From positions 124,001 through 188,000 of the forward strand of contig CAWAJF010000007.1 in the NCBI GenBank assembly GCA_963782345.1: DNA of 64,000 nt. The letters run 5' to 3'. The notes beneath the pieces are model-generated. The model was not told the origin of the DNA and did no database searches. It was given only the letters and a program-made list of their open reading frames with translations. The position numbers and the translations under genes were made by a program. Numbering within the stretch: position 1 is the first letter of the stretch; the number at the start of each line of letters is the position of its first letter. The stretch is from DASUPK01 sp963782345. GTDB taxonomy: Bacteria; Actinomycetota; Thermoleophilia; Solirubrobacterales; 70-9. Positions 1-8,999 of the stretch are shown one piece after another.

Positions 1-1
1 G

Positions 2-157
2 TGGGCATCCGAACTCGTCCTCCTCGACCAGAAGCACTTCAACGAGGACAAGTACGAGGGCAAGACGATCGAGGACCTGCGAGCCGAGGTCGCGGCCAAG
101 ACGGGAGAGAACGTGCGAATCGCCCGCTTCGCGCGCTTCGAGGTGGGGCAGGAGTAG
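2..157 (+). CDS. tsf: Elongation factor Ts, C-terminal fragment (partial, cut by window start)
   Basis: The open frame entering from the left edge ends with a TAG at 155-157. Its last 51 residues contain LVLLDQKHF, KTIEDL and a terminal IARFARFEVGQE, which is the usual EF-Ts C-terminus. EF-Ts recycles EF-Tu by exchanging GDP for GTP. The next gene is pyrH only 7 bases on, matching the common rpsB-tsf-pyrH-frr order. The GTG-started frame at position 1 is a shadow of this frame. Only the C-terminus is present, so domain completeness cannot be judged. Confidence 0.93.
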   Translation, partial: WASELVLLDQKHFNEDKYEGKTIEDLRAEVAAKTGENVRIARFARFEVGQE

Positions 158-164
158 CTGGAGC

Positions 165-920
165 TTGGCCTCGGCTCGCTTCAACCGAATCCTGCTGAAG
201 ATCTCCGGGGAAGCCCTGATGGGCGACCTCGACTACGGGACCGACCCGACGCAGATCGAGCGGATCGCCAATCAGGTCCGCGAGGTCCGGGCTCAGGCGG
301 TCGACGTCGCGATCGTGGTCGGCGCCGGCAACATCTACCGTGGGCTCGAGGGTGCCGCCAAGGGCATGGACCGCGCCACCGCCGACTACATGGGCATGCT
401 GGCGACCGTTCTCAACGCCCTGACCCTCCAGGACGCGCTCGAGAGGGTCGGCGTTGACACGCGCGTGCTCTCGGCGATGGCCGTCACCGAGGTCGCCGAG
501 CCCTACATCCGCCGGCGCGCCATCCGGCACCTCGAGAAGGGCCGCGCCGTGATCTTCGCCGCCGGCACGGGCAACCCGTTCTTCACCACCGACACGGCCG
601 CCGCATTGCGGGCGCTCGAAATCCACGCCGAGGCGATCCTGATGGCGAAGAACGGCGTCGAGGGCGTCTACACGGCCGATCCGTCCGTCGACCCGGCCGC
701 CGAGTTCCTGCCGGAGATCAGCCACCGCCAGGCGATCGAGCGCGGCCTCCGGGTGATGGACTCGACCGCGCTCTCGCTGTGCATGGACAACGACCTGCCG
801 ATCTACGTCTTCAACATGGCAGACGAGCGGAACATAGATAGGATCGTCAGCGGAGAGAGGGTGGGCACCTTGGTGTCCTCGAAGCCCGCTACGGAGCCGA
901 CTCCCGGGGTGCGCACATGA
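165..920 (+). CDS. pyrH: UMP kinase
   Basis: PyrH phosphorylates UMP to UDP at the start of pyrimidine nucleotide and UDP-sugar supply. The 251-residue product has the amino-acid-kinase fold signatures: LLKISGEALMG near the N-terminus, VVGAGNIYRG for nucleotide binding, AAGTGNPFFTTD in the middle and a C-terminal MDSTALSLCMDNDLPI. Length is normal for a bacterial UMP kinase. The start is TTG at 165 with GGAG just upstream; no later start keeps the first strand of the fold. It lies 7 bases after tsf and overlaps frr by ATGA, so it is read as part of a tsf-pyrH-frr operon. Confidence 0.96.
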   Translation: MASARFNRILLKISGEALMGDLDYGTDPTQIERIANQVREVRAQAVDVAIVVGAGNIYRGLEGAAKGMDRATADYMGMLATVLNALTLQDALERVGVDTRVLSAMAVTEVAEPYIRRRAIRHLEKGRAVIFAAGTGNPFFTTDTAAALRALEIHAEAILMAKNGVEGVYTADPSVDPAAEFLPEISHRQAIERGLRVMDSTALSLCMDNDLPIYVFNMADERNIDRIVSGERVGTLVSSKPATEPTPGVRT

Positions 921-1486
921 CGATCGAGATGATCGACGAGCTGTTGGCCGACGCCAGCGAGCGGATGGAGAAGTCCGTCGAGTCGACCCGCAACGAGCTC
1001 GGCACCATTCGCACCGGCCGCGCCTCGCCACACCTCCTCGACCGCCTCAACGTCGACTACTACGGCGCGCAGACTCCGCTCAAGCAGCTCGCCCAGGTCG
1101 CCGCGACCGACGCGCGGATGCTCACCGTCACCCCGTACGACAAGTCGTCGATCAACACGATCGAGAAGGCGGTGATGGAGTCCGATCTCGGGCTCACTCC
1201 CTCGAACGACGGCAACGTGATCAGGCTGCAGATCCCCGAGCTCACCGAGGAGCGGCGCAAGGAGCTCGTCAAGGTCGTCCATGGGGTCGCCGAGCAGGGC
1301 CGCATCGCCGTCCGGAACATCCGCCGTGATGTCATGCATGACCTGCGCGAGCTGAAGAAGGAGGGCGAGGCCGGCTCCGACGAAGAGCACCACGGCGAGA
1401 CCGAGCTGCAGAAGCACACCGATACCGCGATCGCGGAGATCGACAGCCTGCTGAAGGGCAAAGAGGAAGAGATCCTCGAGGTCTAG
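917..1486 (+). CDS. frr: Ribosome recycling factor
   Basis: RRF, with EF-G, splits post-termination ribosomes. The 189-residue product is the normal length and shows the family landmarks: RTGRASPHLLD with VDYYG after it, the VTPYDKSSINTIEKA segment, the hinge-proximal DLGLTPSNDGNVIRL, LTEERRKELVK, and the helix AVRNIRRD. The ATG overlaps the pyrH stop (ATGA), which supports both the start and translational coupling. A leaderless promoter box for uppS lies just after its stop. Confidence 0.97.
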   Translation: MTIEMIDELLADASERMEKSVESTRNELGTIRTGRASPHLLDRLNVDYYGAQTPLKQLAQVAATDARMLTVTPYDKSSINTIEKAVMESDLGLTPSNDGNVIRLQIPELTEERRKELVKVVHGVAEQGRIAVRNIRRDVMHDLRELKKEGEAGSDEEHHGETELQKHTDTAIAEIDSLLKGKEEEILEV

Positions 1487-1496
1487 GTCCGCGGCC

Positions 1497-1502
1497 TAGG
1501 CT
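1497..1502 (+). promoter_or_regulatory. Candidate leaderless promoter -10 box for uppS
   Basis: TAGGCT ends 6 bases before the ATG at 1509 and there is no Shine-Dalgarno sequence. The same arrangement recurs at many genes in this window. The implied transcription start is at the initiation codon. Confidence 0.6.
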
Positions 1503-1508
1503 TGCCCA

Positions 1509-2177
1509 ATGTCAGCCGACTACGTCGCGATCATCACCGACGGGAATGGGCGCTGGGCTCAACAGCGAGGCCTGCCCGTCATCGAGGGTCACCAGGCGGG
1601 TGCAGACGTCGTCAAGGCGCGGCTGCGCGACGCCGCCGAGTTCGGGATCAGGGAGCTCACCGTGTACTCCTTCTCCACGGAGAACTGGACCAGGCCCAAG
1701 GAGGAGGTCGACGGCCTGATGGCGATGTTCGCCGAGCGGATCGACCGCGAGACGCCCGAGCTGAACGAGGAGGGCGTGCGGATGCGCTTCATCGGGCGCC
1801 GCGAGGGCATCTCCGACGAGCTCACGAGCCGGATGGACTGGGCGGAGGCCGAGACCGACCGCAACGATCGCATCACCCTGTTCGTCGCGTTCAACTACGG
1901 CGGCAGGGCGGAGATCCTCGACGCCGCCGCCGCGTATCACGGTGGCGGGGAGGAGGAGTTCCAGAAGCACCTCTATGCGCCCGAGATGCACGAGCCGGAC
2001 CTGCTTATCCGGACCAGCGGCGAGCAGCGGATCTCGAACTACCTGCTCTGGCAGTGCGCGTACTCCGAGTTCGTCTTCCGGGACGAGCTCTGGCCGGACT
2101 TCACGCGCGAGGCATTCGAGGCCTCTTTGGCAGACTACGAGGAGCGCCAGCGGCGCTTCGGAGCAAGGCAGCAATGA
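1509..2177 (+). CDS. uppS: Isoprenyl transferase (undecaprenyl diphosphate synthase family)
   Basis: This cis-prenyltransferase adds isopentenyl units to an allylic diphosphate to make the polyprenyl carrier for cell-wall synthesis. Motifs appear in order: IITDGNGRWA with the catalytic Asp near residue 11, GHQAGADVVK, YSFSTENWTRP, FVAFNYGGRAEI, and DLLIRTSGEQRISN followed by LLWQ..YSE. At 222 residues it is shorter than E. coli UppS (253), mostly between the two halves, so product chain length is uncertain. It overlaps cdsA by ATGA. The chosen ATG sits 6 bases after a TAGGCT box. Confidence 0.93.
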   Translation: MSADYVAIITDGNGRWAQQRGLPVIEGHQAGADVVKARLRDAAEFGIRELTVYSFSTENWTRPKEEVDGLMAMFAERIDRETPELNEEGVRMRFIGRREGISDELTSRMDWAEAETDRNDRITLFVAFNYGGRAEILDAAAAYHGGGEEEFQKHLYAPEMHEPDLLIRTSGEQRISNYLLWQCAYSEFVFRDELWPDFTREAFEASLADYEERQRRFGARQQ

Positions 2178-3136
2178 ACGAGGACATCGAGCCGCCCTCG
2201 TTCGAGTTCGGCCGCGACCGCGAAGAGGGGGAGCGCGGGTACCCCGACGAGGACTACCTCGAGCCGGAGATCGTCGTCCGCCGAGCGGGCGACGAGGAGG
2301 ACGAGAACCCCAAGCGCCGCCTGAAGAAGCTGATCCCGGAGATGTCGGAGACGACGGCGCGGGTGGTCGTCGCGATCCCCTGGGCCATCTTCGCGATCGT
2401 GATCGTGAGCGTCGGGGGGCTCGCCTTCACGCTCGCCATGGTCGTGCTCGGCATCCTCGGAGTGCGTGAGTTCTTCCGGATGGCCGAGCCCGAGCAGCCG
2501 ATCATGCTGCCGGCCTATGCCGTCGTCGCGGGGATGGTGATCGCCGCCCACTACGGCACTGCCTTCCAGATCCTCCTCATCCTCGCCGCGGTCTTCCCGC
2601 TCGCCTTCGCCTTCGCTGCCGCTCGGCGCTCGCACGAGGCGGTCACCGTCTCGATCGCGATGACCGTCCTCGGCGTCGCCTGGATGGGGATCGGGTTCTC
2701 CCACGCGGTGCTGCTGCGAGACCTCCCGCTCCACGGCGGGGCGCTGCTGATCGACGTGCTGGTGGCGACCTTTCTGGGCGACACCGCCGCCTACGCCGCC
2801 GGCAGGCTGTTCGGCTCGCGCAAGATCACCCCGCGGATCTCACCGAACAAGACGCTCGAGGGCGGGATCGGAGGCTTCGTGGGCGCGACGATGGGGTTCT
2901 GGTTCGCCGGCCTCTACCAGGACTGGCTGCCGGGCATCGACGCCCTGCTGATGGGGATGGCGATCGGCGTGATCGCACCGATCGGGGACCTGTTCGCGTC
3001 CCTGATCAAGCGCGACCTCGGCGTCAAGGACACCGGCCGCCTCTTCGGCCCCCACGGAGGCCTGATCGACCGCCTCGACGCGGTGCTCTTCACGGTGGTC
3101 GCCGGCTACTACCTCTCAGTCGCGCTCGTCTACTAG
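2174..3136 (+). CDS. cdsA: Phosphatidate cytidylyltransferase (CDP-diacylglycerol synthase)
   Basis: CdsA converts phosphatidic acid and CTP to CDP-diacylglycerol, the branch point for phospholipids. The 320-residue product has an acidic cytosolic N-terminus of about 85 residues, then about eight hydrophobic segments. The C-terminal signature reads IKRDLGVKDTGRLFGPHGG then DRLDA; the usual PGHGG is FGPHGG here, a mild variant. The start ATG overlaps the uppS stop (ATGA). The same frame is open upstream to 1502, but that region is the uppS gene. CDP-diacylglycerol would be used by the pgsA-like enzyme at 15753. Confidence 0.93.
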   Translation: MNEDIEPPSFEFGRDREEGERGYPDEDYLEPEIVVRRAGDEEDENPKRRLKKLIPEMSETTARVVVAIPWAIFAIVIVSVGGLAFTLAMVVLGILGVREFFRMAEPEQPIMLPAYAVVAGMVIAAHYGTAFQILLILAAVFPLAFAFAAARRSHEAVTVSIAMTVLGVAWMGIGFSHAVLLRDLPLHGGALLIDVLVATFLGDTAAYAAGRLFGSRKITPRISPNKTLEGGIGGFVGATMGFWFAGLYQDWLPGIDALLMGMAIGVIAPIGDLFASLIKRDLGVKDTGRLFGPHGGLIDRLDAVLFTVVAGYYLSVALVY

Positions 3137-3165
3137 AGCCCCTTTCTTGCCGGAAGGCTTCGTCG

Positions 3166-3966
3166 CTACTTGCGCGCCTTGCGGCCCGCGGTAACCGAGC
3201 AGACCGCGAGGTCCGCCGGGGCGCCGGGGGCCGAGAGCTCGCGCGAGGGACCGAACTTGAATTTGCGCCCGTCGAGCTCCTCCCGGACGGGCTCCGAGAT
3301 CAGCACCTCCCCGCCGGCGGCACAGTCGCCCACCCTGGCGGCGATGTTGACGTCGACTCCCAGGAAGTCGCCCTTCACCTTGCGGGGCGTGCCCTTGTGG
3401 ACCCCGGCTCGCTGCGTCGGCCGGTACCCGTCGACCTCGATCTCCGAGATTCCCTTCTGCGCCTCGAGCGCGGCGGCGACCGCCTGCCTCGAATCGCTGA
3501 AGACCGCCATCGCGCCGTCGCCGAGACGCTTGACCACGGCTCCCTTGTTCGAGGAGATCGCCTTCTGCTCCACGTCGCCGACCTTGCGGAGGACCTCGAG
3601 AGCGGCCTCGTCACCGGCATCGAGCGCCCAGTCCGAGAAGCCGACCAGGTCCGTGAACAGGATCGCGACGTCCGCCGTGCCCTGCCTGCGCCGCTGGGCC
3701 TCGGAGAGCGCCTGCCAGGCCTGCAAGGCGCCCTTGCCGATCTCGCGGAGCGTGCTCGGCCCCTTCGGCTGAACCTCCTCGACGAGTCGCTGCATTGGTT
3801 CGGGCATCTCCGCCGTGTCCGGCTCGCCCCCGGGAATCAATCCCCGCAGGAATCGGGCCGTGGCGACGAGCTGCGGATTGGCATCCGTCCTGCGGACGGC
3901 GTCCCGGATGCCGTCCGGATCGAGCGATGGATCGGGCTTCTTGCGCCCGCGTCTTCTCAGTGGCAT
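3166..3966 (-). CDS. Adenylate/guanylate cyclase (class III catalytic domain protein)
   Basis: This is a soluble 266-residue protein with a basic N-terminus (MPLRRRGRKKPDP), a helical region of about 95 residues, and a class III nucleotide cyclase domain. The metal-binding Asp pair is visible in LFTDLVGFSDWA and KRLGDGAMAVF, and the transition-state Asn/Arg pair in VDVNIAARVG, so it is probably active. Substrate choice (ATP or GTP) is not clear. I chose the ATG at 3966 because GAGG lies 8 bases upstream; an ATG at 4005 would add 13 residues. It is convergent with cdsA and divergent from the secreted protein at 4055. Confidence 0.88.
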   Translation of the reverse strand: MPLRRRGRKKPDPSLDPDGIRDAVRRTDANPQLVATARFLRGLIPGGEPDTAEMPEPMQRLVEEVQPKGPSTLREIGKGALQAWQALSEAQRRRQGTADVAILFTDLVGFSDWALDAGDEAALEVLRKVGDVEQKAISSNKGAVVKRLGDGAMAVFSDSRQAVAAALEAQKGISEIEVDGYRPTQRAGVHKGTPRKVKGDFLGVDVNIAARVGDCAAGGEVLISEPVREELDGRKFKFGPSRELSAPGAPADLAVCSVTAGRKARK

Positions 3967-4054
3967 GCATGCATCCTCGCAAGCGGCGAAACTTCTCGGC
4001 CTCATGCTGTTTCGTCAGCGAACGCTCACGACATCGGAAAGGGAGTGGTTCTGC

Positions 4055-4573
4055 ATGAAGAAGCTTTTCAACCGCCGGCCATCGGCGGGGCTCGTAGTCG
4101 GGTTCATCGCCCTCTGCGTGGCACTTGGAGGCGGCGCGTACGCAGCGACGAAGAAGAAGGTCGAGTACAAGGGCTTGAGCAAGGACGCGCGCCTGAAGGT
4201 GCTTCCTGTCAGCGGGACGAACGCGGGCACCGATTGCGATCCGAAGACGGATTTCACGGCATGTACCTCGGTCACCCTGAAGACCTCCGTCGCCTTCCCG
4301 CGCCGGACGCTGCTGGTCTTCGACGGGACCTTCGACGGCGACGGTGGCGTCGCGACCGGTGACTGCGATCTCCGGCTCGACAACGCGACGCTCAACGGCA
4401 CGCTGATCAAGGTTGAGGCGCCCAGTCATACCGCCGAGCACGGCAGCGGCGCGGGCATCAACATCGTCACGACCCCGCAGGGCGGCACCCACACCTACTC
4501 GGTGGCCTGCAAGGAGACCTCGGGCGACCTGAAGGTGAAGCAGTTCCAGCTCTCGGCCATCATGGTCCGCTAG
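4055..4573 (+). CDS. Secreted protein of unknown function with Thermoleophilia-type signal sequence
   Basis: The 172-residue product starts MKKLFNRRPSAGLVVG followed by a hydrophobic core and ALGGGAYAATKKK. This PSxGL..ALGG signal/anchor arrangement is, from general knowledge, very common in Thermoleophilia secreted proteins. The mature part has four Cys residues (TDCDPKTDFTAC, GDCDLRL, VACKET), possibly two disulphides, and looks beta-rich. No catalytic motif is recognised. GGAG at 4042-4045 supports the ATG. A strong intrinsic terminator follows, so it is probably a single-gene transcript. Confidence 0.8.
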   Translation: MKKLFNRRPSAGLVVGFIALCVALGGGAYAATKKKVEYKGLSKDARLKVLPVSGTNAGTDCDPKTDFTACTSVTLKTSVAFPRRTLLVFDGTFDGDGGVATGDCDLRLDNATLNGTLIKVEAPSHTAEHGSGAGINIVTTPQGGTHTYSVACKETSGDLKVKQFQLSAIMVR

Positions 4574-4595
4574 AGCGAAACGGGGACGAAACGCC

Positions 4596-4624
4596 AAACG
4601 GGAGGCCTTCGGGCCTCCCGTTTT
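4596..4624 (+). terminator. Rho-independent terminator with UUCG tetraloop
   Basis: A 12-bp perfect stem (4596-4607 paired with 4612-4623) closes a TTCG loop and runs into TTTT. It lies 23 bases after the stop of the secreted protein and separates it from dxr. This is the clearest intrinsic terminator in the window. Confidence 0.93.
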
Positions 4625-4662
4625 CGCGCACGAAGGCTTTACGGGCGGTTTCGGGCGCCACC

Positions 4663-4668
4663 TACACT
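4663..4668 (+). promoter_or_regulatory. Candidate leaderless promoter -10 box for dxr
   Basis: TACACT ends 7 bases before the GTG at 4676, directly downstream of a terminator, so a promoter is required here. No Shine-Dalgarno sequence is seen. Confidence 0.68.
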
Positions 4669-4675
4669 GGGCGCC

Positions 4676-5821
4676 GTGAAGCGAGTCCTGATACTCGGAT
4701 CGACCGGATCGATCGGCACACAGGCGCTCGAGGTCATCGGAGCCACGGATGGGCTGCAGGTCGCGGGGCTCTCAGCGGCCTCCAGCTGGGAGCGCGTCCT
4801 CGCGCAGGCACGCGACCACGGCGTCCCGGCCGTGGCCCTCGCCGACCCCGAGGCCGCCGAGCGGGCCAGCGGCGCGTGGGGAGGGCAGGTCCTCTCCGGC
4901 GATCAGGGCGTCCGCGAGCTCATCCTCGGTGCGCGCCCCGATCTTGTCCTGAACGCCGTGGTCGGCGCCGCCGGGCTCGGGCCCACGATCGTCGCGCTCA
5001 CCGAGGGGATCGACCTGGCGCTCGCCAACAAGGAGAGCCTCGTGATCGGCGGGGAGCTCGTCATGGCACTCTCGGAGGCCACGGACACCCGAATCCTCCC
5101 GGTCGACTCAGAGCACTCGGCGCTCTATCAGCTGATCGGCGCCGAGGCGCCCGGGACGGTCGAGCGGCTCGTGCTGACCGCGTCGGGCGGACCCTTCCGG
5201 GGGCGGACCGATCTCACGGGGATCACCGCCGAGGAGGCCCTCGCCCATCCCACCTGGGAGATGGGCGGCCGGATCACGATCGACTCGGCCACCCTGATGA
5301 ACAAGGGCTTCGAGATGATCGAGGCTCACCACCTGTTCGGCGTCCCCTACGAGCGGATCGACGTCGTCGTCCACCCCCAATCGATCGTCCACTCGCTCAT
5401 CCACCTGAACGACGGCGCTTCGCTTGCCCATCTCGGCTACCCCGACATGAAGGTGCCGATCTCCTACGCGCTCCAGTTCCCCGAGCGTGCGGACGTCGAC
5501 GTGCCTACGCTCGATCTCACCGAGGTCGGTCAGCTCACCTTCGAGCGACCCGATGAGGAGACTTTCCCCTGCCTGCGTCTCGCCCGTCAGGCGGGGGAGA
5601 CAGGGGGGACCGCTCCCTGCGTGCTGAATGCCGCCGATGAGGTGGCGGTCGAGGCGTTCCTCGCCCGGCGGATCCCATTCACGGGCGTCCCCGAGGTGAT
5701 CGAACGCACTCTGGAGGCGCTTCCGTCCGGGCCAGTCCGCCATTTCGAGGATCTCTTCGACGTCGACGAGTCCGCTCGCGAGCACGCGCGCGGACTGGTC
5801 GAGGGACTGGCGGTCGCGTGA
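4676..5821 (+). CDS. dxr: 1-deoxy-D-xylulose 5-phosphate reductoisomerase
   Basis: DXR makes methylerythritol 4-phosphate, the committed step of the MEP isoprenoid pathway. The 381-residue product has the NADPH site GSTGSIG, the ANKES motif, the metal-binding PVDSEHSA, the loop TASGGPFRGR, and substrate residues in HPQSIVHS and NAADEVAVEAFL. The start is GTG at 4676 after a terminator and a TACACT box. The stop overlaps the GTG of the next gene (GTGA), and ispG lies further on, so two MEP enzymes are in the window. Confidence 0.97.
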   Translation: MKRVLILGSTGSIGTQALEVIGATDGLQVAGLSAASSWERVLAQARDHGVPAVALADPEAAERASGAWGGQVLSGDQGVRELILGARPDLVLNAVVGAAGLGPTIVALTEGIDLALANKESLVIGGELVMALSEATDTRILPVDSEHSALYQLIGAEAPGTVERLVLTASGGPFRGRTDLTGITAEEALAHPTWEMGGRITIDSATLMNKGFEMIEAHHLFGVPYERIDVVVHPQSIVHSLIHLNDGASLAHLGYPDMKVPISYALQFPERADVDVPTLDLTEVGQLTFERPDEETFPCLRLARQAGETGGTAPCVLNAADEVAVEAFLARRIPFTGVPEVIERTLEALPSGPVRHFEDLFDVDESAREHARGLVEGLAVA

Positions 5822-7116
5822 GCGTCCTCGCGTCGGTCTTCCAGATCGCTTCGGACGCGGTCCCATGGCTGCTCGTGCTCGCGGGGTTCTGCGCCCTGAT
5901 CATCCTGCACGAGTTCGGCCACTTCATCGCGGCCAAGAGGACCGGGATGCGGGTCGAGCGCTTCTTCCTCTTCTTTCCGCCCAAGCTGTTCAGCGTCAGG
6001 CGGGGGGAGACCGAGTATGGGATCGGGATGATCCCGGCGGGGGGCTTCGTGAAGATCACCGGGATGAACCCGGAGGAGCTCGAGGCCGCCGAGCGTGGCG
6101 AGCACCTCCACAAGCCGGGGATCCTCGAGCAGATCGAGGGCGCCGATTCGAGCAGCGAGACCCCGGCCGCCGTCGAGGGATCCGCCTCGCTGCCGCCCGA
6201 AGTTCTCAAGCGGGCCTACTACAACCAGCCGGTGTGGAAGCGGATCGTGGTGATCGGGGCCGGACCGGCGATGAACGTCCTGATCGCCTTCCTCGTGCTC
6301 TTCTTCCTCGCGCTCGGCCTGCAGCGGGCGACCGCGCTCCAGATCGGCTCGATCGAGAAGGACAAGCCGGCCCAGGGCGTGCTCCAGAGCGGCGATCAGA
6401 TCATCTCCGTGGACGGGGTGCGACCGGCCCAGGGCGGCTCCAGGCCGAGCGCACAGGATCTCAGCGACCGCGCCGATGCGATCGCGAGGCAGGTCAACAC
6501 CCATACCTGCGCCGGTACGCCGGTCAATGGCTGCCGGGCGACGACGCCGGCCGTATTCGTCGTCCGACGGGATGGAAAGCCGGTGACCGTGAAGCTGATT
6601 CCCTTCTATGACGCCAACGCGCCTTCGCTCAAGGAGGGTGGACCGGTGGGTCGCTACAGGGTCGGGTTCGGCTTCGGCGAGGGGGGCTTCGTGCCCGAGA
6701 ACCTCTCGGTCCCGGCCGCCGCCGGTCGCTCGATCAGCTTCATGTGGGATGTGACCTCGAAGACGATCTCCACCTTCGCCCGCATCTTCGAACCACAGCA
6801 GCGGAAGCAGCTCTCGGGCGTCGTCGGGGTGAGCGATGTCGCGCATCAGACGATCCAATTCGGCGCCCGGGAGGCGCTCACCCTGCTCGCCGTGATCAGC
6901 CTCTCGCTGGCGATCATCAATCTCTTCCCGTTCCTGCCGCTCGACGGCGGCCACATCTTCTGGAGCCTGGTCGAGAAGGTCAGGGGCAGCCGCGTCCCGT
7001 TCAGCGTGATCGAGCGGGCGAGCGCGGTCGGCTTCCTGCTCATCCTGATGCTCTTCGTGATCGGCTTGACCAACGACATCGGGCGCCTGTCCGGGTCGGG
7101 ATTCCACGTCCGCTAG
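5818..7116 (+). CDS. M50 family site-2 zinc metalloprotease (RseP/Rip-like)
   Basis: This intramembrane protease family cleaves transmembrane anti-sigma factors and signal peptides. Of 432 residues, the first membrane segment holds the zinc motif HEFGH at 31-35. A PDZ-like region follows a second membrane segment (VLQSGDQIISVDGV), and the third zinc ligand is in FLPLDGGHIF near residue 375, then a last membrane helix. It overlaps dxr by GTGA, matching the common dxr-M50-ispG order, although ispG is displaced here by three genes. Possible local substrates are the membrane-anchored helix-turn-helix proteins at 20-22 kb; that link is speculative. Confidence 0.92.
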   Translation: MSVLASVFQIASDAVPWLLVLAGFCALIILHEFGHFIAAKRTGMRVERFFLFFPPKLFSVRRGETEYGIGMIPAGGFVKITGMNPEELEAAERGEHLHKPGILEQIEGADSSSETPAAVEGSASLPPEVLKRAYYNQPVWKRIVVIGAGPAMNVLIAFLVLFFLALGLQRATALQIGSIEKDKPAQGVLQSGDQIISVDGVRPAQGGSRPSAQDLSDRADAIARQVNTHTCAGTPVNGCRATTPAVFVVRRDGKPVTVKLIPFYDANAPSLKEGGPVGRYRVGFGFGEGGFVPENLSVPAAAGRSISFMWDVTSKTISTFARIFEPQQRKQLSGVVGVSDVAHQTIQFGAREALTLLAVISLSLAIINLFPFLPLDGGHIFWSLVEKVRGSRVPFSVIERASAVGFLLILMLFVIGLTNDIGRLSGSGFHVR

Positions 7117-7171
7117 CCGGGTAGCAGGGAGCGTGTAGCGTTTCCCTTCGGATTCGACGGAGGAGAGGAGA

Positions 7172-8992
7172 GTGGCGGTGGAGGTTTCGACGTCAGAGCG
7201 CTACGCGAGCGGCTCCGCGGCACCCGGGCTGCCCGCCCAGAACCTGATCAAGGCGTTCTACGAGCAGGTCGACCGTCTCGGCGACGATCTCGCGATCAGC
7301 GACGAGGCCCGCGGGGTCGAGCTCAGCTGGAACGACGTGCGCGACCGGGTTCACCGGATCGCCGGCGGACTGGCGAAGCTCGGCGTGAAGAAGGGCGACA
7401 CCGTCGCGATCATGCTCAACAACCGCTGGGAGTTCATTCCCTGCGACCTCGCCACCGTCTCGCTCGGCGGGGTGCCCTTCTCGATCTACCAGACCTCCGC
7501 GCCCGAGCAGATCCAGTACCTCGTCTCGGACGCCAAGGCCCGGGTGGCGATCATCGAGTCGGCATTCCTCGACCGTTTCAACGAGGCACGCAAGGACCTG
7601 CCGGAGCTGGAGCACCTGATCGTCGTCGACGGGGACGGCGGCGACCACACCCTCGACGAGCTGATGGAGATGGACCCGGACTTCGACCCCGCGGCAAGTG
7701 TCGCCGAGCTCGGTCCCGACGACCTGCTGACCCTGATCTACACCTCGGGCACCACGGGCCCGCCCAAGGGCGTCCAGCTCACCCACCGCAACCTCCTCTT
7801 CGCGGTCGCCACCGCCGACGAGCTGATCCAGCTTCCGGAGCGGGGCGGGAAGGTGATCTCCTGGCTTCCGGCCGCGCACGTCGCCGAGCGGAACGCCCAC
7901 TACTACCTGCCGATGGCTCGCGGGCTGTCGGTGACGATCTGCCCGGACCCGCGGAAGATCGCCGAGTTCCTGCCCAAGGTGAATCCGACCTGGTTCTTCG
8001 CCGTTCCTCGGATCTTCGAGAAGCTCAAGGCCGGCCTGGAGGCGATGCTCGCCGGGCTTCCAGATGAGCAGCGAGAGCTGGCCGAGCGGGGGCTCGAGGC
8101 TTCGATCCAGAAGGTCCGCGCCGAGCAGGCGGGCGAGGAGGTCCCGGCGGAGGTCGCCGAGGCCGCCGCGCGGGCCGAGGAGCAGCTCTTCTCCAACCTC
8201 CGTCGCCAGCTCGGCCTGGACGACGCCCTCGCCGTCAACGTCGGCGCCGCTCCGACCCCCCTCGAGGTCCTCGAGTTCTTCCATGCCATCGGGATCCCGG
8301 TCGGCGAGCTCTGGGGGATGTCCGAGACCTGCGGGATCGCGACCTGCAACCCACCCGACCGGATCAAGCTCGGCACCGTCGGCCCACCGACCCCGGGCGT
8401 CGAGATCAAGCTCGACGAGGACGGCGAGGTCCTGGTCAAGGCTGACTGCGTCATGCCGGGGTACCGGAACCTGCCCGAGAAGAACGAGGAGACCTTCGCC
8501 GAGGACGGCTGGCTGCGGACCGGAGACATCGGCGAGATCGACGCCGACGGCTATCTGAAGATCGTCGACCGCAAGAAGGAGCTGATCATCAACGCGGCCG
8601 GCAAGAACATGTCGCCCGCGAACATCGAGTCGAATCTGAAGGCCGCCAGCCCCCTCATAGGGCAGGTCGTGGCGATCGGGAATGCGCGGCCCTTCAACAC
8701 CGCCCTGGTCGTGCTCGATCCCGACTTCGCCCCGGTCTGGGCCTCCCAGAACGAGCTCGATGGCAAGTCCGTTGAGGAGCTGGCCGGTGAGGAGAAGGTG
8801 AACGACGCGATCCAGACCGCCGTCGACCAGGCGAACGCCAAGCTCTCCCGCGTCGAGCAGATCAAGAAGTTCAAGCTCCTGCGGGAGCAGTGGGAACCCG
8901 GCGGCGACGAGCTCACGCCGACGATGAAGCTGAAGCGCAAGCCGATCGACGAGAAGTACGCCGAGGAGATCGAGGCGCTCTACTCGCGCTAG
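7172..8992 (+). CDS. Long-chain fatty-acid-CoA ligase (AMP-forming)
   Basis: This is an ANL-superfamily enzyme that activates a carboxylic acid, probably a long-chain fatty acid, to acyl-CoA through an acyl-adenylate. Of 606 residues, the P-loop YTSGTTGPPKGVQLTHRN is near residue 190, the A5-type motif is LWGMSETCG, and GWLRTGDIGEID and DRKKELIINAAGKNMSP belong to the hinge region. Length and the INAAGKNMSP variant match the FadD15-like long form. GTG start with a GA-rich Shine-Dalgarno (GGAGGAGAGGAGA). Its products could feed the wax ester synthase at 29.9 kb. Confidence 0.93.
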   Translation: MAVEVSTSERYASGSAAPGLPAQNLIKAFYEQVDRLGDDLAISDEARGVELSWNDVRDRVHRIAGGLAKLGVKKGDTVAIMLNNRWEFIPCDLATVSLGGVPFSIYQTSAPEQIQYLVSDAKARVAIIESAFLDRFNEARKDLPELEHLIVVDGDGGDHTLDELMEMDPDFDPAASVAELGPDDLLTLIYTSGTTGPPKGVQLTHRNLLFAVATADELIQLPERGGKVISWLPAAHVAERNAHYYLPMARGLSVTICPDPRKIAEFLPKVNPTWFFAVPRIFEKLKAGLEAMLAGLPDEQRELAERGLEASIQKVRAEQAGEEVPAEVAEAAARAEEQLFSNLRRQLGLDDALAVNVGAAPTPLEVLEFFHAIGIPVGELWGMSETCGIATCNPPDRIKLGTVGPPTPGVEIKLDEDGEVLVKADCVMPGYRNLPEKNEETFAEDGWLRTGDIGEIDADGYLKIVDRKKELIINAAGKNMSPANIESNLKAASPLIGQVVAIGNARPFNTALVVLDPDFAPVWASQNELDGKSVEELAGEEKVNDAIQTAVDQANAKLSRVEQIKKFKLLREQWEPGGDELTPTMKLKRKPIDEKYAEEIEALYSR

Positions 8993-8999
8993 GGGCGGC